A stretch of DNA of 64,000 nt from Muricea muricata (taxonomy: Eukaryota; Cnidaria; Anthozoa; Malacalcyonacea; Plexauridae), in assembly GCA_963855995.1 (NCBI GenBank), contig OY979719.1:8148112-8212111 (forward strand), written 5' to 3'. Shown here piece after piece: positions 35,460 through 45,368 of this stretch (position 1 is its first letter; every line of letters starts with the position of its first letter). Under the pieces are notes generated by a model. That model was not told where the DNA came from, ran no database searches, and saw only the letters and a list, made by a program, of their open reading frames with translations. The position numbers and the translations under genes were made by a program.

Positions 35460-35568
35460 CATATGGTCGTGAACGTGTCGCGACTGTGTCGCAAGTGTCG
35501 TCGAGATAGAGTCAGAGTCTATCTCGACGACACTTGCGACACAGTCGCGACACGTTCACGACCATATG
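35460..35568. repeat. 109-bp near-perfect hairpin
   Basis: About 50-bp arms (CATATGGTCGTGAACGTGTC onward) around a 9-nt loop, with no mismatch seen. It begins in the TIR of the TTAA element and would extrude as a cruciform or fold as a long RNA stem. Confidence 0.9.
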
Positions 35569-35919
35569 TAGGGATAACAGCCGAAATTTCAAATTTACAG
35601 GGGGGCTCCACAAATACGTGTGTTTGATAGAGCTGGTTATTTGGAACATTTTGGTGTTTATTTCATTAAAATTGGTCAAGGCAATCAAAAGTTATGGCAA
35701 TTTAAAGATTAGAATTTTAAACCATTTTTTGGAAGAGCGACATAGTATAATTATACTATAGTTGTGGTTAGGAGATGGCACCAAAATGCTTGTTATTAAG
35801 CCATATTTTTAACATTCAAGGTAATAACTTCTAGACATTTTATCCCATTACCTTGAAATTTTCAGAGCACACTGGCTACCTTTAGAGAAACAATTTACTG
35901 TAACAAATGTACACTTGTG

Positions 35920-36435
35920 GTTGCTATGGCAACAGTAATGACGTCAATGAAGAACATAAGAAAATAGTGAAAACTGCAATTAGATAATTTATCAATCACA
36001 AATCTATTTGAAAAGGGTCAAAACACTTTTCATATATTAATTAAATCCTACTGACGTATAAAATGATATAAAATCATGTTACTATGGAAACATGATGGCA
36101 TCATAACGACATCAAAGCTCTAAACAATAATGACTGTTAAATATACTTGTTCACCATAAATGATGTGCTTTTTTCAAAATTTTTAACATGGGAAAGTTTA
36201 GGAGAGGGTCCTGAGTCATCAACATGTTACAAAGAACTTTTTCAGTTGCCATGACAACCTTATGACGTCATTATCATAATTTTAACATATTGATTTTCTT
36301 AACACATTGATTTTTTTATTTACATGCAATTGAACTTTGTAATTCTAGTTTGCAGTAACTCAAGTTCTACACAATCTTTCTCAACTTAACTGTTTCCATG
36401 ACAACACAGAAACTACGACATCACTGATGACGTCA
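35920..36435 (+). promoter_or_regulatory. Three to four repeats of an RFX X-box-like site plus a CRE
   Basis: GTTGCTATGGCAAC (35920-35933) with TGACGTCA (35939-35946); GTTACTATGGAAAC (36078-36091) with a decayed CRE; GTTGCCATGACAAC (36245-36258) with TGACGTCA (36263-36270); GTTTCCATGACAAC (36392-36405) with TGACGTCA (36428-36435). The first halves fit the RFX palindrome, the second the perfect CREB/ATF site. They lie in degenerate 120-170-bp units with no gene. Motifs are seen; binding is inferred. Confidence 0.55.
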
Positions 36436-38735
36436 GAGATGACATCACATTATTGCTATTATAGTCTTTTAGGAGTTGCATTTGTTGGATTCCCTTTTGC
36501 AATTCCAGATTGCAAATCAGCTGTACATGTCAAAACTCACTAAAACTAAAATAGTGCTTTTTAACTAATTTATGTGTTATTGTTCTCTTATGTGTCCCAA
36601 TTTGCCAAACCACCATTTATGCACCTAGCGAAGCTCCATTTGCATTTCGAATTGATTTACGATAAATTATAACCAATTCTAAAACATAAAAAATATGACA
36701 TTTAGTAAACTGCTGTGATTAAAATTTTATCACAATTAACTTATTTCCACTTTTCCATTCAGTCCATCAAATGTTTGTAAATCTAAACATTGTAAGGGTG
36801 TTGATTATTCCTTAATGATTAAATCTATTTAGCAATATAGAAATCCTGCAGATCACTACTAATACTTTGCATTATTGGTGACTTGTTTGAAGTTTGAGCT
36901 AAACAGACTGCCATTAAAATCGTATTTATAAGTAGGATTTTAATGATCTTGTATGATCTTGCATGTTGACTGCAAGACTCAGGTCAAGGGCACACAATAT
37001 TTTCTTTACTCTTTCTCCTTGATTACCCTCAAACCCACCACATACCTCAAACATTTGTACAATAAACGGTAACAAAGCTTATGATCACCGCTCCACCAGG
37101 CAGGTTTAATTTCTTCCGTCGCGAGAGCGACTAAATCCTTCGCATTCCATTGACCGCAGTTCGCACAGCATGTTATTATTGTTACTTGTTAGCGAAGTCG
37201 CTTCCATACACGTTGAAATACCTAATATTCAAATACATTTACGGGGTGACTTGGAGGCTTTTACAACACAAATTATACATCAAATTAAAGCTTAAAACAC
37301 AAGGATTAAGCACATACCTGTTTCTTCTGACATTTGAATCTGTGCAAGCGTCGAGAACGGTTTATATCATTCAAAATAATATTTCTCACCCGTAATCGCA
37401 CAAATTCAAGAAGAAACACATCACATATTATAGAGGGGACATTTATCTATCGTTTGACACGTATTTCACCCCATATGGCCTGGCAAGTCACTCCGGAATC
37501 CACCTCAAACAACACGTACTCGCGCAGTTCCTCGGTGCCATGTCAAAATAACAGCGGGAATTTCAAAATTCATAGCAAACGCGACGCTCGATATTTTTTA
37601 AAATTCGCAATGGGAGACGTTAATATTCGGCAGACATTTAGATAAATACACGTTTGTTTTGTATAAAAAATTTTAAAACAATTGGGCAAATGGTTTCAAA
37701 GCAATATGCATTCAAACAAACCGTATTTTAGCTATTTTGCCTAATTAAAATATCCTGTTCCAATACCAGACCCCTGGCCGTGCGCGATCCCTACCATATG
37801 GAAACTAGGCTTAAATGCTTCAACAAACTTTTAGACTAAAGCATCGCTCGAAATTGGTGTTATCCCCCAGGAATGAACACGTGTATGGGGATGCAGGATG
37901 CCTCCTAGTTTATTTTATCGGTACCGCAAAAAGCTTGTTAATCAAAGTGCGAAGAATATCCGACATTTGAACACCTACATTGTGCACAAAGGCCGCGGCA
38001 TAAACATTGTTAAAGTATTTTGTTTCAATATATAGTTCTCAAAATTTCTTGAGTCAAATTTTCTCAAGTCATAATTATTTTATCGTAAACATGAGTGCAT
38101 TTGTATCGTAAAGCGTTCAGTAGAGCTCGCTTTTAGTTTTTGAACAAAAAGACACCAAACTAAGTAAGCAATGGAAATTAAATAACCGATCATTAAGATT
38201 TAGAACTTAAAAGTGTTCATACTTTTGTCGATTCATATCATATTCAGCTTTCCAGTTTGCTCTTATTAACGGCTGAGATGTAAATGTACATAAAACAAAA
38301 CTCGGTTTACTTCATAGTATCGCGCTATATATATAAGATCATTACTGTCGTCATATCAAATATGTTCATAGAAACTATACAGCATAGAGGTATATATAAT
38401 ATAGCAGAACATGTGTCTAAATAGATCGTCACATCTGGCTAATTTGGGTTACTGATCATATTGCATTGAAGACTTAAACTTATTTCATAACTAAGCATTC
38501 TAACATGTTGGTAAATGAAACCTATTATACGGGAGAATCTATTCCGGATGTTATCAGAATCCAGTTTCATCGAATCCAGCATTTTTCGATTTGGAGTCCG
38601 GGTTTTCTACTGTCGAGTCCGGGTTTCTCAAACGCGAGTCCGAGCACGAGTCCGGGTTTTTCCCGAGTCCAGGTTTCTTCGGGTCCGAGTACGAGTCCGA
38701 GTCCGGTCCGGGTTTCGAAGTATGCCAACAGAAAG

Positions 38736-39223
38736 AGCATAGGTCCGAGAATGGATCCTTGAGGCACACCTGAAGTAACCAGGAGTGGTTCTGATGTTAC
38801 ACCAAATGCTGTTGTTTGTCGGTAACGATTATCCAGGTAGGAGGAAAACCATTTCAGAATGTTTCCACCGAAACCAAAGTCGCGCAATCGTGAGAGAAGA
38901 CGCTTGTGACTAACTTCATCGAAGGCTTTCGACATGTCCAGGTAGATGACATCGACTTGTTTCCCACGATCTAATAATTGACCTATGTGTTCTATAACTT
39001 CAATAAGTTGAGTACTACATGATCGCCTTGAAACAAAAGCCATGCTGGCACGGGTTGATTTGACGAAAGACGTGATCTTTGATGGTGTTAAAGATACAAC
39101 GTTCAAAAACCTTTGAGACCAGCGAAAGAAGAGAAATAGGACGGTAATTCTGAGCATGCTCTCTATCCCTCTTCTTGTAAACTGGCACGATGTTCGCCAG
39201 TTTCCATTCGTCCGGTACCACAC
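38736..39223 (-). pseudogene. LINE reverse transcriptase, 5' half (upstream of the foldback insertion)
   Basis: Codes VPDEWKLANIVPVYKK, NYRPISLLSLVSKVFER, YLDMSKAFDEVSHKRLL and GVPQGSILGPMLFLL, with one frameshift near 39030. It continues after the 5.1-kb insertion at 33617. It starts abruptly at an inverted junction near 39230. Confidence 0.85.
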
Positions 39224-39275
39224 CTGTTCGTAGTGATTTGTGGTACCGGGCGAATGGAAACTGGCGAATGGAAAC
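39190..39275. repeat. Inverted junction between two LINE fragments
   Basis: CGCCAGTTTCCATTCG...GGTACCA is mirrored by TGGTACC...CGAATGGAAACTGGCG. Both sides code EWKLAN, in opposite directions. Confidence 0.7.
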
Positions 39276-39650
39276 GAATGGAAACTTTATGTTAATTGGC
39301 TCGAAATCCCTGATAAAAAATATTCTAATTCACATCCATTCGTTTTCATTAAAAATAAACAAATTATACAAGTTTATGAGAGTAAAGCTCTCAGGGTAAA
39401 AATTGACCAGAATTTGTCTTGGAAAAGTAATACTGATGAGACCTGTAACAAGGTAACCGCAGGAATCTCTGCTGTTCGTCGGATCCAACCGTTTGTTGAT
39501 CAAGATACACTTATTTTGATATATAACGCTATTGTCCGTCTGCGTACTTTGACTATTACTCTGAAGTATGGGATACATTCGGTGAAGCTCAATCAAAACG
39601 ACTGCAAAAACTACAAAATAGAGCAGCTCAAATTATTTAAATGTAAGTAA
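39275..39650 (+). pseudogene. LINE C-terminal reverse-transcriptase fragment, + strand
   Basis: Codes KIDQNLSWKSNTDETCNK and AGISAVRRIQPFVDQDT, close to YIDENLSWNVHVEKLCKK in the LINE at 41 kb. It is internal only, with no ends, and abuts the - strand LINE head to head. Confidence 0.75.
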
Positions 39651-39689
39651 TAATTTAGATTGTGTCACATTTACACAGGGACTGCTGAC

Positions 39690-40010
39690 ATAAAATAACG
39701 TATCATCATCCTATAGCAATAGTTTACTGCAGATCATGAAGAGTAGTGGGCTTATTGTTAAACCTTGAGGTATCCCATGCCGGAATGGTAAAGGAAAGTA
39801 TTAAACCATTGCACAGCTGAGGATATAAAACCAAGAACGGAGAGTTTTTGTAACATCATTGTGTGATCAAAAGTTTGAAATTCATTGGCAAGGTCTTAAG
39901 ACACCAGACCAGTTAATTGACGTTCACCCATTTTGGAGAGTAAACTATTAATTTGTGATGTCAGTTAAACATATTGTTTTTGAATGTAAAGAACAGAATC
40001 TTGATTGATA
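39690..40010 (-). pseudogene. Decayed LINE reverse-transcriptase fragment
   Basis: The - strand reads FDHTMMLQKLSVLGF and, further on, GYLKV in place of the GIPQG box, with stops and shifts. An old copy. Confidence 0.5.
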
Positions 40011-40560
40011 CCCGATAAACCATTTGATGCGCGTTATAGGTCTATAATGATATAATTCGAGGGGACATTTGACCCAGTTTAAAATATTGGTGTAACAGTA
40101 TTGTGCTTCCATTCAGCAAGAATACTGCCTTCGCTCTTCAGCTAAACTGTCCGCACTTTCGGCCCTTTTGTCCGTTTGCGACTTACCCTTTTATCCGCAT
40201 GTCCGCAACTTACTTTTGCTAATTTGTTGGAAATTCTGGGGTTCACTCCCCTTTTACAGTATGCAATGAATCCGAGTGGGGGTCACCTAAGTTGTAGTAG
40301 TGCTCATGCTGTGGTAGAATGAGCGAATGATATGAAATTGCGCGTTTTTCCCGGCAAACACAAGATCAGCACACTATAAACAGTTGCTTTCTCTAATGAC
40401 TGTGACTCGATTTAGATCGACCTGCAAAGAAGTTTATGACGTCACATCTATGGTCACATGAACCCAAAAATTCTGCTACTCAAATAGCAACAAGGCAAAC
40501 ACACCTTTAAAACATTGATAATGTCCAAAACATTGAAAACAACCCAATTACAGATGGGAG
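40010..40560. other. No gene seen
   Basis: 40318-40370 (AATGATATGAAATTG, CGTTTTT, AACACAAGATCAGCAC) resembles the LINE start at 23362 and is a small fragment of it. Confidence 0.35.
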
Positions 40561-40652
40561 CAATTGCAGAATACCTGTCCACTTTTGAAGGCATGTTTTT
40601 TTTTATTCATGGCTACGTGGCTACACAGTGAGTTTTCTTTAAAAACGAAGCA

Positions 40653-40778
40653 TAAGAGTAAGAGTAAGAGTAAGAGTAAGAGTAAGAGTAAGAGTAAGAG
40701 TAAGAGTAAGAGTAAGAGTAAGAGTAAGAGTAAGAGTAAGAGTAAGAGTAAGAGTAAGAGTAAGAGTAAGAGTAAGAG
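40653..40778. repeat. (AAGAGT)n hexamer array, about 21 units
   Basis: A perfect hexamer array directly after AATAAAGTT on the - strand, i.e. at the 3' end of the LINE at 40927. It is likely the expanded LINE tail. The long poly-Leu and Lys-Ser ORFs are artefacts. Confidence 0.95.
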
Positions 40779-40926
40779 AACTTTATTTAACCACGGTAGA
40801 CTCATCAGGATTTACAAAAGAATAAGACAATATTTACAAGTTACAATATAACAAATAACAAATAATACAAAACATGTACCTGTTTTTCATGAGTGCCGTG
40901 CAATTAATTAAAATAACTATATAAAA

Positions 40927-42388
40927 TTATCGAAAGAGATTGCTACAATCAGCCTTAAATTTTTGTAAAGAGCTAGCTTGTCGTAAATCACTAGGAAGCG
41001 AGTTCCACAATACCGCACCGCAGTAACTACTAAAACTATTCTTTAAATAGTCCGTCCGCGGTTGCGGTATTGCAAGTTTGCCACTGGTGTCTCTCAACGT
41101 ATAATTTGTAATGTTGGAGCGATCAATAAACATTTCGGCCAGGTAATCGGGTGCAAGGCCATTTAATGATTTGTACACCATAATAGTTTTAGCAATTTTA
41201 CGTTGTGACGCAAGATTTTTCCAACCAAGTATTTCAAACAAATGATCGGCGTTGGTATCATCATATGTTGAAAATGTCAGCACCCTTGCGGCACGTTTTT
41301 GCAGTTTTTGTAGTTTTTCCGCAAGTGTGCTGCCACAGCTATCCCAAACAACCGAACAGTAGTCGAAATGAGGTTGGACTAAACAATTGTAAATTAATTG
41401 CATTGTGTTGGGGGAAGCGAACGGCCTAATACGTTTTAAGGCACTTATACCCGAAGCAACTTTTTTACACAATTTTTCAACATGGACATTCCAAGACAAG
41501 TTCTCGTCAATATATGTACCCAATGACTTTGTACGAGCAACCTGCCTGACTGGAACGCCATTAATTGCTAACAAAGGAACAGTTTGGAGAGTTTTAATTC
41601 TTTGGCGTGAGCCAATCAACATGAATTCAGTTTTTGATTGATTTAAAGTAAGTTTATTTGCTGATAACCATTCAGCGACATTAGCAAGGTCTTCATTAAA
41701 TTTATTATTGATGTCATAAATATTATTACTTGCATATGTCAAATTAGTGTCATCAGCAACATACGTGCACGAGAATATGTAAGACAATTAGGAAGATCAT
41801 TAATGTAAATTAAAAATAGGAGTGGCCCCAATATAGTCCCTTGGGGAATTCCGCATCGAACAAAGCGACTATTAGTAATAACACACATTTGTTGACGTCC
41901 ACTGAGATATGACCTAAACCAATTTCCAGCCATTCCGCTGATGCCATATGCATTGAGTTTCCCTAGCAAGATTTCATGACCACAGTGTCAAACGCCTTCT
42001 TGAGGTCAAGAAACATAACAGCATTTACATTTCCATGATCTATATTGTAAGCCCATTCATTTGTGGTCTCAAGAAGAGAAGTAACAGTTGAGTGTAGACC
42101 ACGAAATCCCGATTGACAATTAATTAGGATTTTCTTTTCAGTTATATATTGAAATACTTGATCATAAATTAACCGTTCAAAAACCTTAGCTACAGCAGGA
42201 ATAATGGAAATTGGTCGATAATTATCAACGCAATTGCGTTTCCCCTGTTTATGTATTGGAACAACTTTTGCGCATTTCCATTCATTGGGAAATATGCCCA
42301 TGATAATAGAGCGATTAAAAATCAGACTAAGGGATTCGGCAATTAGATCAGAACACTCTCGAAGTAATCTACATGAAATTTTGTCCAA
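40927..42388 (-). pseudogene. CR1/L2-type LINE reverse transcriptase, 5'-truncated, two frameshifts
   Basis: Three - strand frames in order: 42388-41963 ([46 protein letters not shown]), 41969-41739 ([39 protein letters not shown]) and 41787-40927 ([11 protein letters not shown], then thumb and C-terminus ending SNLFR-stop). The endonuclease and ORF1 are missing. The RT catalytic box is VADD, normal for the family. About 150 bp of 3' UTR with AATAAAG leads to the hexamer array. Confidence 0.9.
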
Positions 42389-42469
42389 ACCAGTTGCTTT
42401 CGATTAACTAAGTTTTGACAGAAGTATAGAAACTGTTGAAGAATCCGTTTCTTTCAATTGCATGATAAT

Positions 42470-42605
42470 AATGACGTAATGTTAAAGTAGGTATAATTTT
42501 GAGCGGCTACGTGGCCACGCAGTGAGTTTTCTTTAAGAACGATGCATGTTAATAATTACGTAATGTTAAGGTAGATATAATTTTGAGTGGCTACGCAGTG
42601 ACAAG
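42470..42605. repeat. Two tandem ~70-bp units
   Basis: AATGACGTAATGTTAAAGTAG...TTTTGAGCGGCTACG recurs as ATTACGTAATGTTAAGGTAG...TTTTGAGTGGCTACG; also related to 40608-40650. Confidence 0.6.
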
Positions 42606-42639
42606 TATCTAGTGGACGGGTATTCTGCAATTTAGCCCT

Positions 42640-45020
42640 GGGAATTAAGGAATACCAAACGACAGTAAAAATCTGGAGTTTCATATAATCTTAACTTTCT
42701 TGCCGTCCTACCCTCTGTTAAGCCTTCAGCCTTAATTGCTATTTATCCCATAGTTCAGTAGATTTGATAAATAATGAAAATATTGATCATGATAATACAA
42801 TCTGATAATTTGTAATGAATAATGCATGACATGATTATTAATTACAATCTGTATGCATCAATCATTTGAAAACCTTGACCCTTTCACTTCTGGCATACCT
42901 TGGACATTTCCTTTGTATATTTGTGAAATCTAATGAAGTCCCTAATCACTGCCATTCGCTGAGCCAAAAAGAATCCTCTGCAATTTTTACATAGGGTGCT
43001 AATTGAAAGGCAGGGTGAGAGGCAACTGGAAGGGGGGTTTTTCAGGGTTTTTCCTTAGATTTTGTTTTGCTGCTGGAAAGATTGAGTTAAGGTGAACGGC
43101 AGGTGTTGTGCAGGATCAGCTTGAAGTGGCTTTCTGATCATTATATACAACTACATGTATCATTACTAAAATGTTCAGTTTTTCTTGTGTTGTGAGATTA
43201 TTTCCAGCCATTTTTTAGCTATCAGTTTTCCATCTTTCCACCTGTGATGAATTTTACTCAGACAACTTTATTTTAAGTATGTGGTTACTGAAAATGTTGG
43301 TCTGAAGATTGAGTTTCAAATTGCAATTCAAGAGTTTTAGATAGGGTTTTTATGGTACTAAAAATTCTCTGAACGAAACCATGACTCCATGGGGCTATTT
43401 AGGCAAGTGGCACATGTTCATTATTTTTGTCCATAAGAAACGTCATATGGACATTGGTGGGTTGAAAATGTTTAGTATTTTGAATCATCTATTCAAAGTA
43501 CTGGTATACAAAAGTCCAGCAATCATATTTTTGAGGAATATTTGTATGGTATCAGGTAGTGGTCTTGTATCATTTCAGAGATCACAGATCTCAGTTTACA
43601 TTGGGGACGACCTTATATCATCATAACAACAAATTATTTCATGATTTCTTGTTACAAATTTAAATTTTATCATGAGAAACTATTTCACACAAGTCGTAAT
43701 TTTTTATGTGCAACAAATGGACTATTTATAATTTGCCACCCAGAATCTGGGTGGCACATGACCAGCTTTGAGCCAAGGTTGCAAGCCCTTTACCTATGCC
43801 TGGCACTGCAGCAAAGACACTGGTTGGAGCTGGTCACCCCCAGGTTTTGGGGGTAAATTGAATTATTCCCTTCTTTTTGCTTAGAGAGGGGTGGTAGAGT
43901 GGTGTTGTGTTTCTCATATTCAATAAATAATTATTTTCAAGAAGAAATTACTAAGAAAGCTCATCAAACATTTTACTGTTGCTCCTGGGACTCTTTTTCT
44001 ATGCATGAAAGCTCAAGCACATGTCAAGGTAGTTACGTCCATGGTTTTGTTGTTTTGTGTATAAGAAATTCCACAACTTTTTAACAAGACAAAGAATGTA
44101 TGTGTGCTATCTTTGAGATTTTGATCACTTTAAAACATTGTTAATAATCTTCTTTGAAAATGCAATAAATGACATTTTCTACATAAAAAATTTTCTGGAG
44201 GCATGCCACGTACAGAAGCACCCCCCCCCCCCCAATGTACAACTACTAAATCGGAATTTAAGTCACAGAGTTGGAAGGTCTGTAATATAAAATAACTACT
44301 AAGGAATATGAATGCAAGTACTTGTGGACTCAACCGTAGTTATTTCCTGTTTCAAAATCAGTTAAGTGATATTAGTAAAAATTTAAAATACAGACATTTC
44401 ACTGCTAAATTCACTGAAAACAATTTGAGATTTAAAGGAAACAATTGGCAGCACAGTGCCGTTAAGATGTTCCAACTATCTCCGCATAGAAATTGAGAGC
44501 GAGTAATCTAATTGTTTTAGTAGATATGAGATAAAAATTGATCTTTAAGCCATTTTGTTAAAAAATTCGTCTACAAATACACCACGAAACTTTGGCACTC
44601 GCTATCTATCGAGGAATAGATAGTGAGTGGAGTAGCCAATCAAATTACAGCATTTGCATGCAATGGTGTACCTAGTATGATTCTATATTAATATAGAGTA
44701 CGAAATATACCGAGTGTTCCAAAATAACTATACACTGTTTGATTTCATGTACCTATGAAATCAAACAGTATATAACTAAAGCTCTTTAACTAAAATAAAA
44801 GCATCATATTAATAAAGGATCAAAAAAGATAAAAATAGAGATAAAAAAAGAATTAAAGAAGAATGAAAGAATGAAAAAAAATAATCAATGGGGTCATGTG
44901 GAACTTCAGGCAGGGCCAACTGCTGTCAATTTTGTTTGATGTGGTGATTTTTATTTCGCCATTTTCTAAAAGTCCTTGCTATTTCAAACGTCAATATCAC
45001 GCGGAAGATAATATGTGATG
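42640..45020. other. Intergenic, no gene recognised
   Basis: Short ORFs only. Contains a 20-bp-arm hairpin at 44725-44776 (ACTGTTTGATTTCAT around TGTACC) and poly-C runs (44220-44234). Possible unrecognised 5' exons of the gene at 45369. Confidence 0.35.
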
Positions 45021-45022
45021 TA

Positions 45023-45167
45023 CAGTGTGTCCCAGAAAAAAGGCTACCCTTTGATGTTAAACGTTAGCGCCGCACGTTCGAATTTAAAGGGAGTTAAAAC
45101 ATTCAAATTCGAACGCTCGACACTGGCGCTTGATTTCAAAGGGTAGCCTTTTTCTTGGGACACCCTG
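45023..45167. mobile_element. 145-bp mariner-like MITE
   Basis: CAGTGTGTCCCAGAAAAAAG and CTTTTTCTTGGGACACCCTG are inverted (about 32 bp with three differences) and flanked by TA. The CAGGGTGTCCC end is a common mariner form. Confidence 0.8.
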
Positions 45168-45368
45168 TATGCATCAAAATCTAAGTTAATCCTTTGTAAA
45201 TACAGTGCTTTTTATTTTAGTGAAATAGTTTTTATATATACTATGTTTTATGTTACACGAAATCAAACAGTGTGTTTAGTTTTTCTGTACACGTATGATT
45301 GTATCATATTATGGCTGCTAATCTTTAGATGAAAATGAATGTTTTTTTCATTGATTTTTAGTGGCAAA

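Larger units (their letters stand above)
35449..37810. mobile_element. 2.36-kb non-autonomous element with TTAA duplication (piggyBac-like)
   Basis: The ends (A)GCCTAGTTTCCATATGGT and ACCATATGGAAACTAGGC are inverted and flanked by TTAA (35445-35448 and 37811-37814), the piggyBac target. No transposase. It contains a large hairpin at the left end and repeated X-box/CRE-like modules. Confidence 0.85.
33627..38726. mobile_element. 5.1-kb Mutator-like foldback element with perfect 9-bp TSD
   Basis: Inverted arms of about 520 bp (33627-34143 and 38191-38726) start GGCATACTTCGAAACCCGGA. AACAGAAAG flanks both sides (33618-33626 and 38727-38735). A 9-bp TSD with arms this long fits TIR-type Mutator-like elements. 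No transposase is seen. The interior carries a RING-finger exon, a nested TTAA element and anonymous AT-rich DNA. Removing it restores the LINE frame across GPMLFLL-YEND. Confidence 0.9.
40564..42633. mobile_element. Short-TIR element split by a LINE insertion
   Basis: TTGCAGAATACCTGTCCACT and AGTGGACGGGTATTCTGCAA form 20-bp inverted ends with one mismatch. Just inside, GGCTACGTGG and CACAGTGAGTTTTCTTTAA occur on both sides of the LINE. Without the LINE this would be a MITE of a few hundred bp. No clear TSD. Confidence 0.55.

Noticed and set aside
40653-40778. Regular array considered as CRISPR
   Set aside because: Units are contiguous hexamers with no spacers, in a eukaryotic context.
40548-40851. 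Poly-Leu and Lys-Ser repeat ORFs
   Set aside because: Translation of the hexamer array.
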